In this document: piece after piece, positions 17,311-20,928 of the stretch
How positions within the stretch are numbered: position 1 is the stretch's first letter
Layout: each line of letters begins with the position of its first letter
Origin: Mesotaenium endlicherianum
Taxonomy: Eukaryota; Streptophyta; Zygnematophyceae; Zygnematales; Mesotaeniaceae
Direction: 5' to 3'
Length of the DNA stretch: 20,928 bases
Assembly: GCA_009602735.1 (NCBI GenBank)
Contig: WELA01003696.1
Location: forward strand, 32,998 to 53,925
Position numbers and translations under genes: made by a program
Notes under the pieces: model-generated
The model's input: only the letters and a program-made list of their open reading frames with translations
Database searches by the model: none
What the model was told of the DNA's origin: nothing

Positions 17311-18850
17311 TTAACCGTTCCAATATTTTGAGCAATTCCGCTTGAACCACCGGATTTTACAGTAGAAAGTGTCCAAAAAAGAGCGTATCGGGGTGCATGT
17401 CCTCGAAGAGACCAAAGGTGTGTCAACGATGAGTCGTGTCATAGGGTTTTGGGTGTCCACACTTGGTCGCGCTAAGGGCCAAGAGGTAGCTAGCTTGCAC
17501 TAAAACGTGAATATCTCCCACCATATCTTTCCAAATGACGCGAGACGGGTTGCGTTGGAAAGACGTATTAATGCTCTATATTTGTATGACTTACAAAAAT
17601 TATGAAAGGGCAATTTTATAATATGAAAACGCAAATGCAATATGGTGGTTTTAGGTGGACCGTTACACGTTTGCAAAGTTGCATTTGTGCATCAACCACA
17701 AGCTAGTAAGTCATGACATCAAGTACTTAGAGATTCTTAGCGACAGGGATATGCATGCTCAACTATGGCATTGGACCTGATTGTTTGTGGTTAGATTCAT
17801 TAGACTGTCTTGCATGCAGAGGGGTACATTGGAGGCAACACTTGTCAACAATATTGTCTCGGTAGGCTTGGAAAAGGTTCTTATAGTTACTCCAAAAATT
17901 CATATTAAACAATATAGAACTCTGCAAACTACACACTCTGCAAGCAAATTTTAGGAGAGTTGAGAATTCTCATCGTCACCAATAAAGCAATGACGATCAA
18001 ACAAAGACAACCACTATTTACAGTCCAGTATTGCACTATATACCACAATTGCCCTAGCTCACATGAACGCATAAATGTGAAATGTTTCAAATTTTCTTTT
18101 CGGCACACATAGTAGGCTCCGCGTATGCCAAACACTGAGCCTGGTGCGTCAATTTTCCGAATGCATACCTCAACGTACCGAGCTCAGATCTAGGGCAGCA
18201 GCCTTTCCCCTCATTGCTGGCTTTATGGCAGCACCTATCTGGCGGAGCAGTGACATACTACTCAGATAGTGAATGCTCTAGGATATAGACCTGACCAGCC
18301 CAGCCCCCGCAGGCTACAGAGGTGCGAGAGGGGGGCAAACACACGCTATTCGCATTAAGGGGCTCTTCATGCTTAGTACCCCCTTTGAGCTCTCTGCAAA
18401 TGCGCTCATGTGCCGAATCGAAGTGCTGGAAAGAGCACTGAATATCTCTGACCAATTTAGCTTTTTTTTTAATGCAGAGCGCTGCATATGGCCAGAAGGA
18501 CAAGCTTGTCTTGCTGCCCATCTCCCATCCCCTCTCCCTCCCTCCCTCCCTGCCTCCCTCCCTCCTTCCCCCCCCCCGTTTTCTCCTTCACAATAGCACA
18601 ATGTTTCTCTGATGCTGCTCTCTAACCACCCACTGAAATAAAGTCGGAATCCTGAACTCCCACCAAGAGGCCAATTTGTGATGACCTCCCGATCTGGGGT
18701 CCTACCTTCTCCTGGGGGCCCTGCAACCTAATAAAGAATGAATTGAAACAAAATGTTTCTCGAAAGAAGCATCGACAAAGAAGACCCAAAAGAGCGCAAA
18801 GTCGCAAGGAGCTACACGAGCTCGGGCGGGCGGCGCAGGCNCTCAGGTAC
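17311..18850. other. No gene seen; CT-rich simple repeat inside
   Basis: The first part may be decayed 3' end or LTR of the gypsy element, but no partner copy is in the window. A CCCT/CCTC run lies at about 18525-18577, ending in poly-C. An unresolved base (N) lies at 18841. The short open frames match nothing. Confidence 0.5.
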
Positions 18851-18927
18851 TTCCGGTCCGTGCTGCGCATCCAATCAGGGGCCAGATTGACACGCTCGGG
18901 CTCGATATCAACATAGGGATGCAAGTC
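18851..18927 (-). CDS. Candidate internal exon of an unidentified gene
   Basis: Behind an AAAAAGAG acceptor-like site the translation is DLHPYVDIEPERVNLAPDWM followed by RSTDRK, with a possible donor GGAA|GTACCTGAG. The composition is protein-like and unlike the surrounding low-complexity frames. It lies downstream of the exon at 19599-20363 on the same strand and may belong to the same gene, but the phases do not join directly, so another exon would be needed. No family is recognised. Confidence 0.3.
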
Positions 18928-19458
18928 CTCTTTTTGAGGGGGGGGACGAGAGCAGAAGCGGGCAAGAGGACACCTGGAGGACGAGAGGGGAGAGAGCGGA
19001 GCGGAGGGGCACATCTGGACTCGAAGTCTACCCCGACTACACTCTAGTTCACTTGCCTGATCCCTTCAGCAGTTCCAGCATGCAAGCAAAGACGACGATG
19101 ACGACAACGACGACGACGATGCTCCTGAAAGCTGCCCAGCGACAGGTTGGCTGCATGGAAAGACGGCACACGACAGCCCAACAGCGCGGCCAAGAAAGGT
19201 GCCGTGATGTTTTGCCGCACGCGATGATCACCAGTGTGAGCAGAGCAAGAGGTGCTTCTCACAAGAACCATATCCTGCCCGGTGTTATCATCAGTTTGAT
19301 TCGACAGAAGGTCGAAAATGGGACACGAGGGCATTTCGTTCTGAGATGGGGCTATTCGACACAACAACATCGAGACATTTGACGCGTCAGAAGACAATAA
19401 CATCAGTGCAGTAGCAACACAGCAGCTTCTCAACATCCGAACCCCGTCACGTGTTAGG

Positions 19459-19470
19459 TTTAGGGTTAGG
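19459..19470. repeat. Short telomere-like motif
   Basis: TTTAGGGTTAGG, flanked by GTTAGG, resembles degenerate plant or algal telomere units. It lies in presumed intron sequence of the minus-strand gene. Confidence 0.4.
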
Positions 19471-19598
19471 TCAGGACTCATCCAAGATTCACTCATAATT
19501 TTTATCTGGGCTCGCTCAGGGTTGGCATAAAGTGCACATACGGTAATTTTTTAGGTCCTACTTAGGGTTTGCAAGGAGGGGGGGCCGGAGGTCCTTAC

Positions 19599-20363
19599 CT
19601 AGTAAGGAACGGGCGGGGGGCGGCCACGCTGCTAGGCGGATGCACCGCCGTGTCGATCGACATGGGGTTGCCACCTGTCCCCGTCGTGTGCCCGGGGGTG
19701 TTGTCACGCGCGACGCTCGCTCCGCCGCCCATCGAGAGGTCCCGGCTCTCCGGCTGCTCGCCTTCCCCATCACCTGCATACTCGTGCAGCTCCCCCCCTC
19801 GCCCGTACCTCGACCGCCCCTCTCCCCCCAAGGCGTGCAAATCTCCCCCACCCCCGCGCCTGGGGAGGTGCTGTTCCTCTCTTCTGACTGAGCCACCTCC
19901 ATTCATCCCCCCCCGCCCCTCCTCCTCCTGCTCCTCCTCCCCCTCCTCCTGCTGCTCCTGCTCCTCCTCCCGCTCCTCCTCCCGCCTGTCAAGCCCAAAC
20001 CTATCCCCGCCCCGCCTCCGCACCAAGCCCGCTCCATCGTCCGCTCCTCCCCAGCCGCCACGCGGGCGCGCCGGCTGCGTCAGGTCCTCCCCCCTGCGCC
20101 CGCCAGCTGGCGCATCCCTGAGGCCGCTGGGCTCCCCCCCCTCGCCCCGCAGGCGCTTGTGGTCCCCGCCCGCGTCGAGGTCCTCCTCGCCACCTGGCAT
20201 GTGCACAGTCAGCCGCATCGCCTTGCTGGCGGGCGACAGCACCAGGGGGTAGCCGGGGGACTTGACTTGTGGCGCGATGACAGGTGGCGGGTTGGGGTCC
20301 ACCTTGGGGGGGGGCCTGGGGAGGTCCATGGGCGGTGTGGGCACGGGCTTGAGGGTGAAGTAT
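19599..20363 (-). CDS. Large exon of an unidentified gene: proline-rich then acidic/glycine-rich
   Basis: The exon opens after GTGCGAGCAG and ends at ACTAG|GTAAGG, a strong donor. It encodes YFTLKPVPTPPMDLPRPPPK, more proline-rich sequence, a compact block (YPLVLSPASKAMRLTVHMPG), then a disordered tract rich in Gly, Asp, Arg and Glu, including a run of mostly Glu and Gln from codons in 19903-19985. The compact block is probably the conserved part. Disordered charged tails of this kind are common in nuclear proteins; that is inference. I do not recognise the family. The frame is open through all 765 bases of GC-rich DNA. Confidence 0.5.
19903..19985. repeat. CTC/CCT-rich triplet-like repeat
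   Basis: A strand-asymmetric pyrimidine tract (plus strand), read as Glu/Gln/Gly codons by the minus-strand exon. It is prone to length change and to assembly error. Confidence 0.75.
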
Positions 20364-20445
20364 CTGCTCGCACACAAAAGAGTTTGCAGATTCATGCGCA
20401 TATGAGATACAAATGTCATGAGTGGGGGCAACCACGTACAAGTAC

Positions 20446-20499
20446 TTCGGCAAGATGGACTTCTTCTTCGCGCATGACGTGCACACAAGGATGTATCCG
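20446..20499 (-). CDS. Candidate upstream exon of the same unidentified gene
   Basis: The frame reads GYILVCTSCAKKKSILPK and joins in phase to the next exon through CCGAA|GTACTT and an 84-base intron, giving ILPK-YFTLKP. The CxxC pair could be half of a zinc site. The acceptor (ACACAAG) is weak and no start codon was found, so the 5' end of the gene is unresolved. Confidence 0.35.
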
Positions 20500-20687
20500 C
20501 TTGTGTAATCTTTACACGCGCACACACACACAGCGGAATGCGCAAGTGGCAGCACTATGGAGAGCCCGATGCTCACGCGGGAGTGAAATCTTCACGTACG
20601 TCTCCAGCGCAGGCAGGTATGGGGGTTGACGGGTAGGACTGAGGGTTCCAACGTCAGGATTCAAGAGTTAAATGCCGGGGGGGCCTA

Positions 20688-20797
20688 AGGCTTTGGGGTT
20701 TCCAGTTTAGGGTTTGAGGTTAGGGATAAAGAAAGACAGGTATAGCATTTAGGCATAGGGTGTGAAGTTAAAAGTTTCCCGGTTTTAGGGTTTTGGG
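20688..20797 (-). promoter_or_regulatory. Telo-box-like motifs upstream of the minus-strand gene
   Basis: TTTAGGGTTT at 20706-20715, TTAGGG at about 20720 and TTTTAGGGTTTT near 20782 read on the minus strand as AAACCCTAA-type telo boxes. These are known in 5' regions of plant genes for growth and translation. Their role here is inferred. Confidence 0.3.
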
Positions 20798-20881
20798 AGG
20801 GCCCAAATCCGCGGATGCTGCAGGCCCCGAGCAGAGCGGCCGCGACGCTGGGGCGTAGGGTTCATGGACCCGAGCAGGGTT

Positions 20882-20928
20882 GGTTGGCAGGCAGGCAGGC
20901 AGGCAGGCGGGTGGGTGGCTGGGTGGGT
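20882..20928. repeat. GGCA then GGGT simple repeats at the window edge
   Basis: Consecutive GGCA units pass into GGGTGGGTGGCT units to the last base. Low-complexity G-rich sequence at a window end may also mark a contig boundary. Confidence 0.75.

Noticed and set aside
18314..18601. Gly/Arg/Glu-rich minus-strand frame
   Set aside because: Generated by the CCCT simple repeat.
19044..19496. 150-codon minus-strand frame with no domain
   Set aside because: Includes the GAC/ACG triplet run near 19090-19122 and telomere-like sequence; reads as intron of the right-hand gene.
19569..20252. 227-codon Pro/Ser-rich plus-strand frame
   Set aside because: Antisense of the acidic/glycine-rich exon; the minus strand has the good splice sites and a compact protein-like block.
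1..20928. CRISPR array, rRNA or bacterial operon
   Set aside because: No regularly spaced identical repeats, no rRNA core sequences, and genes are intron-split.

Overview
The window looks like nuclear DNA of a streptophyte (green alga of the land-plant lineage, or a plant). Its left end carries a multi-exon plant-type cellulose synthase gene with GT-AG introns, and most of the rest is decayed LTR retrotransposon sequence. No bacterial signals (operons, Shine-Dalgarno sites) are seen. A repeat-rich charophyte such as Chara is my best guess; that is inference, not something the sequence proves.

Layout. (1) 1-3320, minus strand: the 5' part of a CesA gene. Eight exons can be chained with matching splice phases into 467 codons, from a short N-terminus through the eight-cysteine zinc finger, the hydrophilic linker and two membrane helices into the start of the catalytic domain. 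The gene runs off the left edge, where the sequence becomes a poly-G run. (2) 3321-5268: no gene; part looks like LTR or promoter sequence. (3) 5269-5787, plus strand: an unrecognised 172-codon frame. (4) 5911-10565, minus strand: two diverged head-to-tail copies (period about 2.27 kb) of an unrecognised gene. Each copy has its own stops or frameshifts, yet the two translations align closely. Both also keep a second reading frame downstream behind a conserved splice-acceptor-like AG. (5) About 10950-14283, plus strand: a non-coding, probably non-autonomous Copia-type LTR element with a 219-base LTR core at each end, a primer-binding site and a polypurine tract. Perfect heat-shock-element motifs lie next to both LTR cores. 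(6) 14284-14621, minus strand: a coiled-coil, gag-like remnant directly against the 3' LTR. (7) 15393-17310, plus strand: a broken Ty3/gypsy pol covering the RT end, RNase H and integrase. (8) 17311-18850: no gene. (9) 18851-20499, minus strand: probable exons of an unidentified gene with a proline-rich segment and a long acidic/glycine-rich tract, followed to the right by telomere-like AGGGTTT motifs and simple repeats.

Only the CesA fragment and perhaps the right-hand gene look like functional host genes. The most novel item is the duplicated unknown family at 5.9-10.6 kb. The Copia-like element with heat-shock-type motifs and mismatched U3 regions is second. All alignments and splice sites were read by eye and no database was searched.
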